Source: Ramicandelaber brevisporus
Lineage: Eukaryota > Kickxellomycota > Ramicandelaberales > Ramicandelaberaceae
DNA: 29,730 nt
Assembly (NCBI GenBank): GCA_025201865.1
Contig: MU602854.1
Location: forward strand, 1 to 29,730
Direction of reading: 5' to 3'
Both the position numbers and the translations under genes were made by a program. Numbering within the stretch: the stretch's first letter is position 1; the number at the start of each line of letters is the position of its first letter. The notes below the pieces were generated by a model. It searched no databases and was not told the origin of the DNA. It saw only the letters and a list, made by a program, of their open reading frames with translations. Below, one piece after another: positions 1 to 8,787 of the stretch.

Positions 1-2156
1 GGATACGGCGTAGTCACCGATCTGAACGGCACGAATGTCTTGCGACGACTGGCTCCCGTCATGATGCGGTCGACTTGCTGATTGAGAATCGAGTCCTCGC
101 TGTAATCATCATCGGCAGCAGCAGCAGTCATGAAGCTATCGCCACCAGCAAAGCTTGGAGATGCAATGCTGGGTTCACTCGTCTGATATGAAGATGGTGT
201 GATGAAGCGCTCGCTGCGGTGGGCTGCAAATGACACCGTGCGCAGTGGATCGCGCTTACCACCGGAGGAACTGCTAGCAATGCTTCCGTTGAATGTAAGG
301 TCACCGTCGATATAATCATTCGCAAATGATGGTTGGTCGACTGAAACCAGAACCCTGCGGCTCGCATCTGGGTCTGTCGATACGAAGAGCAGCGGTGTGA
401 ATAGAACTTGACCATTGGACCAAGTCACGGAGAGATGGCCAAGACCGTTCTTAACCTTCTTCACAAACGATGCACCCAGAGGACGTGAGCCAAATGGTCC
501 AGATATCCAGCCCAGCCAAACAAGCGGCTCACAACTCGCTCCGGCGCGTCTAAACGCAGAAGGATCGATGGCGAGCAGTGCAACCAGAGAATCGCCTTGT
601 TTGGAGATGCTATTGTGCTCAAACAACACTGCAAGACGCTCACCAAAATGATCAACTGCGATACCAGCAATGCGACCACCGACATGGATTCCGGTTCCAA
701 ATGTATCTTCGCCGTCCTCTGATACAGCTTGCGCTTCAATACTGGAGAGGTCGGCAAGAGGCAGCAGCTCACCTTCAAGGTCAGGGAATGCGCGATTCTC
801 GAGCGACAGCAACATTAGACGAGAGCTGTGACGGAAAGAAACCAATGCAAACTTGCGTTGCGAAATTGCTCGGGGCAGCCAAACGATTGACGTTACAGGG
901 TTTGGAATGTTATCAGTCCAGGAGCTTGAGTCCCAATTGCGAGTTTCCCAGAGGCGTAGTTGGCAACCGGCATGCCCAGTCAGCAAATAGCCGCCACACG
1001 GGGACCAGGACACAGCCGTGACAGCTCCGCCGGAGCGCTTAAGCTGAGTAACTTCTGATGTCAATGAATGCCAAATCATGAGTTTGCAGGCGGCACCGTC
1101 AGTGTTATCCATGGGACGAACCCAGACTGGTTTGGCTGGATCCTCCTGATCAAATACCTCGTCCTTGTTCAACAGATGGAATTGTTCGACGCTAGCAGCC
1201 AAGAATTCACCGGACGGATCCCACGAAAGACTCGTGACACGAAGCTGCAGTGGCTCTCTCATAGTCTCCCATTCAGCATTGTGAAGATCAACCACAAGTT
1301 GCTCGTTCTTTACAGATGATGGTTCAGAGCGGTCGTACAGGTACACGCCAGCAGAGCATCCAATCGCCAAAACCGATGATGAAAGCGGTTGCCATGCCAC
1401 GCACTCAATGGGGCCACTTCCACGTGGTGGCTTGTAGCACACTGAATCAAACTTCTTTTTCGACGCGTCGTAGATGACAACCACCTCGTCCTCGCAAATT
1501 AGAGCGCACAGTGGTTGGTTTGGATGCCAAATAGGTGCTGAGCTGAATGTGACTGATGAAGATGGCAGGAAATCTGAGTTAATGCCCAGATAATGCGACT
1601 TGGGCTTGTCCAGTTCAGCCTTGTAGCCGAGCAGCTTCTTGTACAGCATCCAGACACTGTCCAGCTGTGGCTCAACAACGAGTTTGGCTCGCTCAAAGAG
1701 CTCGGTGGCAGTAGTTATGAGCTCCTGGCCGCGGCCAACGATTCCATCGGCAGGTTTGGGTGCACTGCTTGCCGACTGTGATGCTCTATCAGACTCGCTG
1801 GATGATGTGCGTTCATGGTGACGAAGCAACCCAGCTCGACTAGCAGTATTACTTCTGGCGAACGAAACGGAGCGCGGCGTCTTTGGGACCTGAGTGCGTG
1901 AAGCAACTGGAGTAGCCGGAACCGAAGCTAAGTGAGGTGTAGATCCGCTACCAGCAGCAGTAGCAGCAGCGCGACCGCGATTGAGTTTGCTCTGAACCTG
2001 CTGCTCAAGATCCGGTGTCAGCTGGATCGCGGGCAACGACTCGCAAGATGCGTAGTCGACGGCCATCAGCTGAAGATTCTCTTCGGCCAGAGGCACGTAC
2101 TCGAGGCCGTAGTCGAGGAACTCTGCTCCAGACTGCTCGGCGAGTTTCAGGACCAT
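1..2156 (-). CDS. AAAS: ALADIN-like nucleoporin (WD40), partial at the window edge
   Basis: One stop-free minus-strand frame runs from the ATG at 2156 to base 1, about 718 codons, so the C-terminus is outside the window. An in-frame TAG lies two codons before this ATG, which fixes the start. WD40-type stretches can be read, for example W-Q-P-L-S-S-S-V-L-A-I-G, then W-D-P-S-G-E-F-L-A and S-W-S-P-C-G-G-Y-L-L. Near the end, F-G-E-R-L-A-V-L-F and S-V-T-W-S-N-G-Q-V match the ALADIN family well. ALADIN is a nuclear-pore scaffold component, anchored through NDC1 in animals. Residues from about 60 to 140 form a Ser/Thr/Ala-rich insert. The protein is longer than human ALADIN (about 546 residues), with a Ser-rich, acidic C-terminal extension. 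It is divergent from the GH16 gene, with 388 bp between the two starts. The family call is confident; the role is taken from the family. Confidence 0.9.
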   Translation of the reverse strand, partial: MVLKLAEQSGAEFLDYGLEYVPLAEENLQLMAVDYASCESLPAIQLTPDLEQQVQSKLNRGRAAATAAGSGSTPHLASVPATPVASRTQVPKTPRSVSFARSNTASRAGLLRHHERTSSSESDRASQSASSAPKPADGIVGRGQELITTATELFERAKLVVEPQLDSVWMLYKKLLGYKAELDKPKSHYLGINSDFLPSSSVTFSSAPIWHPNQPLCALICEDEVVVIYDASKKKFDSVCYKPPRGSGPIECVAWQPLSSSVLAIGCSAGVYLYDRSEPSSVKNEQLVVDLHNAEWETMREPLQLRVTSLSWDPSGEFLAASVEQFHLLNKDEVFDQEDPAKPVWVRPMDNTDGAACKLMIWHSLTSEVTQLKRSGGAVTAVSWSPCGGYLLTGHAGCQLRLWETRNWDSSSWTDNIPNPVTSIVWLPRAISQRKFALVSFRHSSRLMLLSLENRAFPDLEGELLPLADLSSIEAQAVSEDGEDTFGTGIHVGGRIAGIAVDHFGERLAVLFEHNSISKQGDSLVALLAIDPSAFRRAGASCEPLVWLGWISGPFGSRPLGASFVKKVKNGLGHLSVTWSNGQVLFTPLLFVSTDPDASRRVLVSVDQPSFANDYIDGDLTFNGSIASSSSGGKRDPLRTVSFAAHRSERFITPSSYQTSEPSIASPSFAGGDSFMTAAAADDDYSEDSILNQQVDRIMTGASRRKTFVPFRSVTTPY

Positions 2157-2544
2157 CTGCTACCTGTGTGAGCTCGTTGTTTATTTTTTTGTTGCTGGTT
2201 GTTGGTTGTTGTTTTGGAACTCAAGTTACATTCCATCCGTTTGTTTACTGCAGCTCGATATTCATCACATCTCATGCACGACTGGCTTGCCTTATCACTG
2301 ATGACGGTATAATGACCATTGCACTCTACGTCTACTGCTCAGGATAAAGGGGGAGGGCTTGATGAGACTCATTATATCGTCACTAGCATCTCAAGGCAAA
2401 AGAGGAGACAGGGGATACATTGGAGTCTGCTTCCCCCTCTCCATTCTGCTCATCCTACGGCAACATCCTGAGACTTGTATCCAATCTTGCACTAACAGCA
2501 ACATTATCACTTCTTTTCCTTTTCCTTTTTCTTTTGCTTTGATC
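2157..2544. promoter_or_regulatory. Divergent promoter region between ALADIN and GH16 genes
   Basis: This 388-bp spacer must hold both promoters. It has a T/G-rich stretch next to the ALADIN start and a pyrimidine-rich run (CTTCTTTTCC-type, about 2510-2540) directly before the GH16 ATG. No long conserved motif or RNA gene is visible. Confidence 0.5.
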
Positions 2545-4098
2545 ATGCAATACTTATCAGTACGCTCAGTCAGTTGCTACAAGTCGTGGCATTGTCGCCG
2601 ACTCAATGTCATTGTTATTGCCGTCATTTTGACCTCTGTTGTCATTGGTCTGGTCATTTGGCCCATTGTAACTCGCGTGTCAGCCGTTGCCAACTCAAAC
2701 AGTGATAACGCTGCGCGTTCTCGGCCACTGATAGACCCTGACACTCCAGACTCGGTAAAGCACAAGATCAGTGCTGATGGCGCAGAGTATGTTTTGGCGT
2801 TCTCTGACGAGTTTAATACACCAAATCGATCATTCCACCCAGGATCTGATCCGTATTGGACGGCGGTGGATTTATACTACTGGGGCACCGAAGACTTGGA
2901 ATACTATAAACCAACGCATGTGACAACCGTGGCGCTACCGTCGGGCAACAAAGGTGAGGGCAAGAATGGTGCATTGGAAATCAAAATCACAAAAGACAGA
3001 GTCGGAGATCAAGCATACACCAGCGGGATGCTTCAATCATGGAATCAATTCTGCTTTCAAGGCGGTATTGTTGAGCTGAGCGTTTCGTTGCCGGGATCAG
3101 GCACTGCGGCCGGATTCTGGCCGGCGGCATGGCTGCTCGGCAATCTTGGTCGAGCTGGATATGGTGCTACAACCGACGGCACATGGCCATATTCGTATAG
3201 CTCGTGCGATGCTGGCGTTCTACCAAATCAATCCGATCCGCTTCTATCATCGCTTCCTGGACAGCGCCTCAACAGCTGTCCATTGCAACGTTCATCAAAC
3301 TCAGCACTGGACGATGCTGATTCATCTGAGGGTCATGGATATCATCCATCGCCAGGCAAAGGCCGTGGTGCCCCAGAGATTGATATCTTTGAGGGCAGCT
3401 TCGATACCGATCGACGCAGTCCTACAATAGCACAGTCACTGCAAGCAGCTCCATTCAACTTTAACCGTCTCGCCAATGCAAGTGGATTCAGGATTCCATC
3501 AAATATTGCAGAAACGAATGGTACGATGAGCACGACATTTAATCGATTTATGGGTAGCAAGCTACAGCAAACCATCTCGGCACTGACTACACTCAACAAT
3601 GATCCACACATCTTGGCGTCTTTCTACAATAAAGCCAATCGATCAGATCATGGGACGGACTCAACGGCATTTCAAACCTTTGCAATGGAGTACAGTCCGA
3701 AGACTGCTGGCAACGACTCGCACGTACGCTGGTCTATCAATAGCACAATGACTATGCACATTGACTCGAGTGCCCTCGGCCCAGATCGCGATTCTCATGT
3801 CGGTCAGCGCCTAGTACCAGAAGAACCAATGTCGATCATCCTCAATCTGGCCATCTCTCGGACATTTGGTGCCGTTGAAACGGAGCTGATTGATGCAGAA
3901 CTGCCTGCGGCAATGTATGTTGATTATATCCGTGTGTATCAGCATCCGGATCGCATCAAGACTTCATGCGACCCTCCGGATTATCCGACAAAGGAGTACA
4001 TTGAGCGACACGCTAAGGCATACGCCGATCCATCCCGTCATACATGGAATCAAACTGGTTACGCTTGGCCGGAGTATACGATGTCGAATATTTATTAA
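2545..4098 (+). CDS. KRE6/SKN1-like GH16 glucan-synthesis membrane protein
   Basis: The 517-residue protein has a short N-terminal cytosolic segment, one hydrophobic helix at about residues 21-42, and then a lumenal glycoside hydrolase family 16 domain. The hallmarks of the KRE6/SKN1 branch are visible: G-N-L-G-R-A-G-Y-G-A-T, then W-P-Y-S-Y, and the catalytic signature E-I-D-I-F-E at about residues 278-283. In fungi this family acts in the Golgi/ER or at the cell surface and is needed for beta-1,6-glucan of the wall; the biochemical reaction is not settled. The open frame extends 62 codons upstream to 2359, but that part reads like pyrimidine-rich leader. The ATG at 2545 gives a normal type II membrane protein, so it is preferred. 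A Ser/Asp/Pro-rich insert (about residues 230-275) precedes the active site. The C-terminus is short and ends in T-M-S-N-I-Y. Confidence 0.9.
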   Translation: MQYLSVRSVSCYKSWHCRRLNVIVIAVILTSVVIGLVIWPIVTRVSAVANSNSDNAARSRPLIDPDTPDSVKHKISADGAEYVLAFSDEFNTPNRSFHPGSDPYWTAVDLYYWGTEDLEYYKPTHVTTVALPSGNKGEGKNGALEIKITKDRVGDQAYTSGMLQSWNQFCFQGGIVELSVSLPGSGTAAGFWPAAWLLGNLGRAGYGATTDGTWPYSYSSCDAGVLPNQSDPLLSSLPGQRLNSCPLQRSSNSALDDADSSEGHGYHPSPGKGRGAPEIDIFEGSFDTDRRSPTIAQSLQAAPFNFNRLANASGFRIPSNIAETNGTMSTTFNRFMGSKLQQTISALTTLNNDPHILASFYNKANRSDHGTDSTAFQTFAMEYSPKTAGNDSHVRWSINSTMTMHIDSSALGPDRDSHVGQRLVPEEPMSIILNLAISRTFGAVETELIDAELPAAMYVDYIRVYQHPDRIKTSCDPPDYPTKEYIERHAKAYADPSRHTWNQTGYAWPEYTMSNIY

Positions 4099-4514
4099 TT
4101 GTTTTAAGCTGTCTAATTGTAGTAAAGTTAAGGAAGCTCCATGAAAGAGAGAGAGATATAAAGAGAGAGAATGTGTTCGATAACTTCGCGTGTCGTCGGA
4201 AAGAGGCTATTCGCCTGTGCTTTATTTTTTAATTAACAACGATCACAGCCGCAGTGCAGCTAGATATCGACTGCGGCTGCTGCGATATCCCACAGGTATC
4301 TGGACTGCTCCACTTACCCAATCAGCACTGTGAAAACGTTACTTTGCGGAACATCAATTGTGAGCCAGTGATTACTGCGGCTGAGTAATCCACAGCGATA
4401 TTTAGATCCTCACTTCCTGCTTTCCTCCCACAATGCTTGGCACTTTTCCCCCATCTCCTCCCACATCTCGATTCACTATTCTTCACAACCACAATAGAAG
4501 CGTCAATCTCTGAT
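4099..4514. promoter_or_regulatory. Intergenic region with GA-repeat and hairpin module upstream of carboxypeptidase gene
   Basis: A purine run of GAGAGA type lies at about 4143-4172. At 4246-4390 the 10-mer CAGCCGCAGT occurs three times, once forward and twice reversed, building overlapping hairpins (annotated separately). A pyrimidine-rich leader (about 4420-4500) precedes the next ATG. No gene is evident. Confidence 0.5.
4246..4390. repeat. Inverted-repeat cluster built on CAGCCGCAGT
   Basis: CAGCCGCAGT at 4246-4255 pairs perfectly with ACTGCGGCTG at 4270-4279. A second pair, GATATCG (4263-4269) with CGATATC (4283-4289), overlaps the first hairpin, so the two are mutually exclusive. ACTGCGGCTG recurs at 4374-4383, forming most of the loop of a third hairpin, GATTACT (4370-4376) with AGTAATC (4384-4390). 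The cluster lies 125-270 bases before the carboxypeptidase ATG, so a factor-binding or RNA-structure role is possible. The repeats are seen directly; the function is inferred. Confidence 0.55.
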
Positions 4515-6044
4515 ATGTTCCCAAGTATACAGCCTTTGACCAAAGTTGCCATACTGTGCCTTATTATGGCTATGGCTATGGCAGCTAATGCTGCGCAAGG
4601 TGCCAAGCGTGCCACCTTCAGGCATTCGAACTTCCCCGGACACAAACTCACCCTGACTTCCAGCGCCAAGACCTCACACTCCACAGCGTTCAAGACTCTC
4701 CTTGCTGGTAATTCCGTTACTCCAGATGGATCGCAGCCCAACCAATTGTGTGACCGTAATGTTGCCCAGCATTATGGCTACATGACCACGCCACAAGGTC
4801 GCCGTCTGTTCTTCTGGTTCTTCGAGTCCCGTCGCTCTCCCTCGAAAGACCCGTTTGTTGTGTGGTCCAATGGCGGTCCTGGCTGCTCTTCTCTTTTCGG
4901 TCTCTTTGGTGAACTCGGTCCGTGCTTTGCTCGTCCAGACAACAAAACCACCGCTCTCAACCCGTTTAGCTGGAACAATGTCGCCAACATGCTATTCATT
5001 GACCATCCATTCGGTGTTGGTTTCTCAAACTACACCGACACTAGCACTTCTGGTCGCCCCGTCGACTCTGAGCAAGCCGCTGCTGACTTTGGTGCCTTTA
5101 TCCAGCTGTTTATGAAACAGTTCCCCAAATACGCCAAGCTAGACTTCCATATCACTGGTGAATCATACTCCGGTCGCTACATTCCGAACATGGCTACGCA
5201 TCTGCTGAACCAGTCTGGCCCTGACATCATCAAGGTGAACCTCAAGTCGATTGCTCTTGGTAACCCGATGCTGGAGCCGCTGACTCAGTACAAGTACTTT
5301 TCTGCACAAGCCTGCCGTTCACCGTATCCACCCATCTTGAACCAAACAGTCTGTGCCGAATTTGACAAGATTTACGACACCCAATGTGCGCCGCTCATCG
5401 AGCAATGCTACAGCGACCCGCGCAATGGAACTATCTGTAGCAACGCTAAAAATGTTTGCGATGCGATTCCAGGCTACGACATCTCTCCTGCCTCGCCATA
5501 TGATGTCCGCATTCCACAGCAGCCTGACTCATATCGTGGCGCATTCGACCAGTATCTCTCTCAGGACTACGTGCGGTCTACTCTTGGTGTCAAGGTCGAC
5601 TACATTGAGTGCAGTGACGAAGTATACGATGTGTTTGTTGCTTCCGGCGACTGGATGCGTCCCCATCATCGTCTGATTCCGCCGCTGCTTAGCAAAGGCA
5701 TCCGTGTTTTGATTTATGCCGGCGATGCCGATTACGCCTGTAGCGCTATTGGCATCAAGGCTGCGGTATTTGCGTTGGAATGGGCAGGCAAGAGCGGCTT
5801 TGCGAAAGCTCCAAAACGGAATTGGTCTGTAAACGGTAAGGTTGCAGGCGAGTCGTGGAAGTACAGAAACTTTGCGTATGTGTCTGTCTTTGAAGCTGGT
5901 CACATGGTGCCCACTAACCAGCCGGAGCGTGCATTGGCGATGATTACGACTTGGCTTGAAGGTGGAGTTGTCGCAGGCCATTACCGAGTTAGTGGATACA
6001 AAGGATTGACGATGGAGTCTGCCTCCAAGAATCCAATCCCTTAG
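4515..6044 (+). CDS. Secreted/vacuolar serine carboxypeptidase (peptidase family S10)
   Basis: The 509-residue protein begins with a signal peptide (hydrophobic I-L-C-L-I-M-A-M-A-M-A, cleavage probably after N-A-A-Q-G). S10 landmarks are complete. They are W-S-N-G-G-P-G-C-S-S for the oxyanion region, G-E-S-Y-S-G-R-Y with nucleophile Ser at about residue 217, the Asp in Y-A-G-D-A-D-Y at about 404-406, and the His in E-A-G-H-M-V-P at about 463. N-T-S-type glycosylation sites and paired cysteines fit an exported enzyme. The family removes C-terminal residues from peptides at acidic pH in vacuoles, lysosomes or outside the cell. Size is normal for carboxypeptidase Y/cathepsin A relatives. The frame opens at 4437, but the ATG at 4515 places the signal peptide at the N-terminus and is preferred. 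Confidence 0.93.
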   Translation: MFPSIQPLTKVAILCLIMAMAMAANAAQGAKRATFRHSNFPGHKLTLTSSAKTSHSTAFKTLLAGNSVTPDGSQPNQLCDRNVAQHYGYMTTPQGRRLFFWFFESRRSPSKDPFVVWSNGGPGCSSLFGLFGELGPCFARPDNKTTALNPFSWNNVANMLFIDHPFGVGFSNYTDTSTSGRPVDSEQAAADFGAFIQLFMKQFPKYAKLDFHITGESYSGRYIPNMATHLLNQSGPDIIKVNLKSIALGNPMLEPLTQYKYFSAQACRSPYPPILNQTVCAEFDKIYDTQCAPLIEQCYSDPRNGTICSNAKNVCDAIPGYDISPASPYDVRIPQQPDSYRGAFDQYLSQDYVRSTLGVKVDYIECSDEVYDVFVASGDWMRPHHRLIPPLLSKGIRVLIYAGDADYACSAIGIKAAVFALEWAGKSGFAKAPKRNWSVNGKVAGESWKYRNFAYVSVFEAGHMVPTNQPERALAMITTWLEGGVVAGHYRVSGYKGLTMESASKNPIP

Positions 6045-6291
6045 TTACTTTGGTTTTTTTTTTTAGAGTAAATGTGCTAATCCAAACGAGATGAATGAGT
6101 CCTCTTATCCGCCTTGCTCATTGGTACTCGAGGTTCAAATGTTCTTGGACTGTCTTTCGGTGCTGTTGAATCTGGACCCTTCTGTTCTCCTGTTCCTTTG
6201 TTTTTTTTCTGTCTCTCTCTTCTCTTCACTCTGTTGGGCTGTTCGACCGTTTGCAATCTATTGTTTTTTTTTTTCATTATTTCTAGCTTCC

Positions 6292-8190
6292 ATGACACGT
6301 TTCCTGTCGAGGCTGATTACCTCGTTCCTGACACTGCTGGTGCTGTCGAGCAGTCTCTCGCTAACGCGTGCTCAAAACTTCAACATCATCCCTTCTGGTG
6401 ACGAGATTTGTGCAGGTGTCTTCAGCGCAAGCGACTTTGGCATCTCTTCGCCAGTCAGCAACATTTCTATTGTGGCTCCTTCAGGCCAAACGGGCAAGCT
6501 CTCATTTGTCATTTACAATTATGAAGATGCTGGCAAGATTGGTGCGCCGTTAAAGAAGGCAATTAGTGGGGATCCATACAAGCTCATTTTAAATGACAAA
6601 GGCGACCGATTGATTCTGTGCAATGATGAAGCCATCAAGCAGCAGCTGTGTGAGGAGTCGAAGCGGGGCCAAATCTTGGTCGAGCCAGAGCCAGCCAACA
6701 CATTTGCACCAGTTGCATACCAGGCTAGCGTTGAGTTGAATGGCAAGCCACAAAAGATACCTGGCGGTGTTGATGTTGCTGAACTCCCAGAGAATGCACA
6801 AGCCATGGTTGTATACGAAGTCAAGACAACCGGCTACTACTGCCTCAATATATTTGCTGGTGAGATGTCGATTGATGTGGCGTATCACAATCCATATGGC
6901 CTGTTGCTGGCTTCAGACTATCCCAAGCTAAAGTTTTACATGTGGATGTCAATTGCATATGTGGCAGTGTTTGCATTCTGGGCATATTTGAGCTGGCGCC
7001 ATTGGCACGTTATTCTTCCGCTGCAAAACTACATGAGTCTGTTGATCATTTCCCTGGTATTTGCAATGGCAGCCAACTACGGTTTCTGGGATAACATCAA
7101 CCACCAGGGCAGTCCATCTCGCGGGTTGCTGGCGGTTACTGTGGCACTGGATGCGGCCCGCACATCAATGTCGTTCTTTATGATGCTTCTTGTTGCGCTG
7201 GGATACGGTGTCGTGAAGCCCGTGCTGTCCCGCAGTGTTATGCGTGGCGCTTGGACATTGACTGCTCTTCATTTTGTATCTGGCTGTTTGTATGGTGCCG
7301 GCTCAAACCTGCGTGATCCAGAGAGCGTAAGTCTGCTTGCATTGATCATCTTTGTTCTTCCGCAGGCGCTGACTCTGACTGTCTTTTATGTATGGATCAT
7401 GAATGGTTTGCTGACCACCACGTCTGTTCTCGAAGTTCGTCGCCAGACTTTTAAGCTCCAAATGTACCGCCGCTTAACTCGCTTGATTATCGCAGCGGCT
7501 GTCATCATCATTGTGTTTGTAGCTGCCAACATTTTGGGTATCTGGTGGCGTGAAGATCCACGAATTGTCGCACGGCGCTGGCGCTGGAAGTGGCTGTTGC
7601 AGGACGCTTGGATTCATTTGCTGTATGGCGCAGTGCTTTTGGTTATACTGTGGTGGTGGAGACCAACTGCTGAGAACTACAGATTTGGATTGGATGAGCT
7701 GGCAATGACCGAGGAAGATGCAGATGATCGTGAGCAGATTGATATTCGATTGGAGGCTCACGGTGAAGAAGAGGCGGTTAGAATGCAAGAGCGTGCGGCG
7801 GCCTATGGTCATGATGGCGTCACATCTCGTTCAACACAGTCACGCTCAGCTGCGACTGGCACAGCTACGACCGCGGCAGCAAGTGCGGCAGCGGCAACGG
7901 CGGCGGCAGCGGCAACATCGGCGACGGTCAATGGTGCGTCACAACCTTCAAGCGGAGCAGGTGGATATGCGCAGGTTGGTCAAGATACGGGTAGACGAAG
8001 CCATTCACTTGACATTGACGACGATGATGTTGATTTCGTTCCAGTTGGCACTAACGAGGGTAATCATGCGCGTCGTGAGCAAGTGTTTGATCTTGGAGAT
8101 GACCTCTCCGATGATGACTTTGAGGATTGGCATGATCCAACAGCCACTGCAGCGTCAACATCTTCGTCCGGTCGTAAAGGTGGCAAATAA
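6292..8190 (+). CDS. GPR107/PTM1-like LU7TM seven-transmembrane protein
   Basis: The 632-residue protein has a signal peptide (residues 1 to about 27, ending near T-R-A-Q). A lumenal domain extends to about 213, and seven hydrophobic segments lie between about 214 and 456. The third ends in L-V-A-L-G-Y-G-V-V-K-P, the characteristic GYG-V-K-P motif of the lung-7-TM family (GPR107/GPR108, TMEM87, yeast Ptm1). Family members localise to Golgi/endosomal membranes and act in membrane traffic. The cytosolic tail is unusual: an Ala/Thr-rich stretch (about 520-550) and then acidic clusters such as D-I-D-D-D-D-V-D-F. The frame is open further upstream to 6091, but that stretch is a T-rich leader; the chosen ATG gives a proper signal peptide. 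It follows the carboxypeptidase gene by 247 bp on the same strand. Confidence 0.88.
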   Translation: MTRFLSRLITSFLTLLVLSSSLSLTRAQNFNIIPSGDEICAGVFSASDFGISSPVSNISIVAPSGQTGKLSFVIYNYEDAGKIGAPLKKAISGDPYKLILNDKGDRLILCNDEAIKQQLCEESKRGQILVEPEPANTFAPVAYQASVELNGKPQKIPGGVDVAELPENAQAMVVYEVKTTGYYCLNIFAGEMSIDVAYHNPYGLLLASDYPKLKFYMWMSIAYVAVFAFWAYLSWRHWHVILPLQNYMSLLIISLVFAMAANYGFWDNINHQGSPSRGLLAVTVALDAARTSMSFFMMLLVALGYGVVKPVLSRSVMRGAWTLTALHFVSGCLYGAGSNLRDPESVSLLALIIFVLPQALTLTVFYVWIMNGLLTTTSVLEVRRQTFKLQMYRRLTRLIIAAAVIIIVFVAANILGIWWREDPRIVARRWRWKWLLQDAWIHLLYGAVLLVILWWWRPTAENYRFGLDELAMTEEDADDREQIDIRLEAHGEEEAVRMQERAAAYGHDGVTSRSTQSRSAATGTATTAAASAAAATAAAAATSATVNGASQPSSGAGGYAQVGQDTGRRSHSLDIDDDDVDFVPVGTNEGNHARREQVFDLGDDLSDDDFEDWHDPTATAASTSSSGRKGGK

Positions 8191-8787
8191 ATGATGCTCG
8201 TTATAGTAAACCGTGTTTACACTTACATTACTTTGATTGCAATAACAAAAAGAGCGAGATAGAGCTCATATACTGTTTTAGTATTCTTATGACTACATCC
8301 AATATCTCAACAAAGTGGTGATCACTTAGATTAGATTGAACAAGGACTGGGAGAGGGGAGGGAGGCTGTTTGTCGTTTTTGAAATACGATGGCGGATAAA
8401 CGGTTGTTTGAGATAATGCCAGGGATGATGCATAGATTTGCCGCGAAAGGAAGTGTCTCTCGTTGGTCGATTGAGCAGCCATCAAACCCATCCGAAGCGT
8501 TCATGCGTCAACGGCAACAACCGCGGCAGGTCTCTGTAGTCAACAGTCGTCTTCTCTTGAAGAATAGAGTTCTAATCTTGGAGCACTTTCCTCTCCTTTT
8601 TTCTGTTCTGTTCTGTTCTCCGCCTATTTTTCCTTCTCCAATACACATACACACAGCCACCCTTTTTTCTGACCAGCTCAACCTGCACTAGTCAGCACGT
8701 ATCGCTTTGTTTCCTGTATTGAAGCAGACTACCGCCTTCCTCCCACCGTTGCCCCCCACTCCACCCCCATCTCTCTTCAATATATAT
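8191..8787. other. Intergenic region between LU7TM and Sec14-like genes
   Basis: The left end holds a small palindrome, GTAAAC-CGT-GTTTAC (8206-8220), 16 bases past the LU7TM stop codon, probably in its 3' untranslated region. The right end is a pyrimidine-rich leader with a TTCTG pentamer repeat (about 8601-8621) and a TATATATATG run that includes the next start codon. Short open frames here have no recognisable content. Confidence 0.5.
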
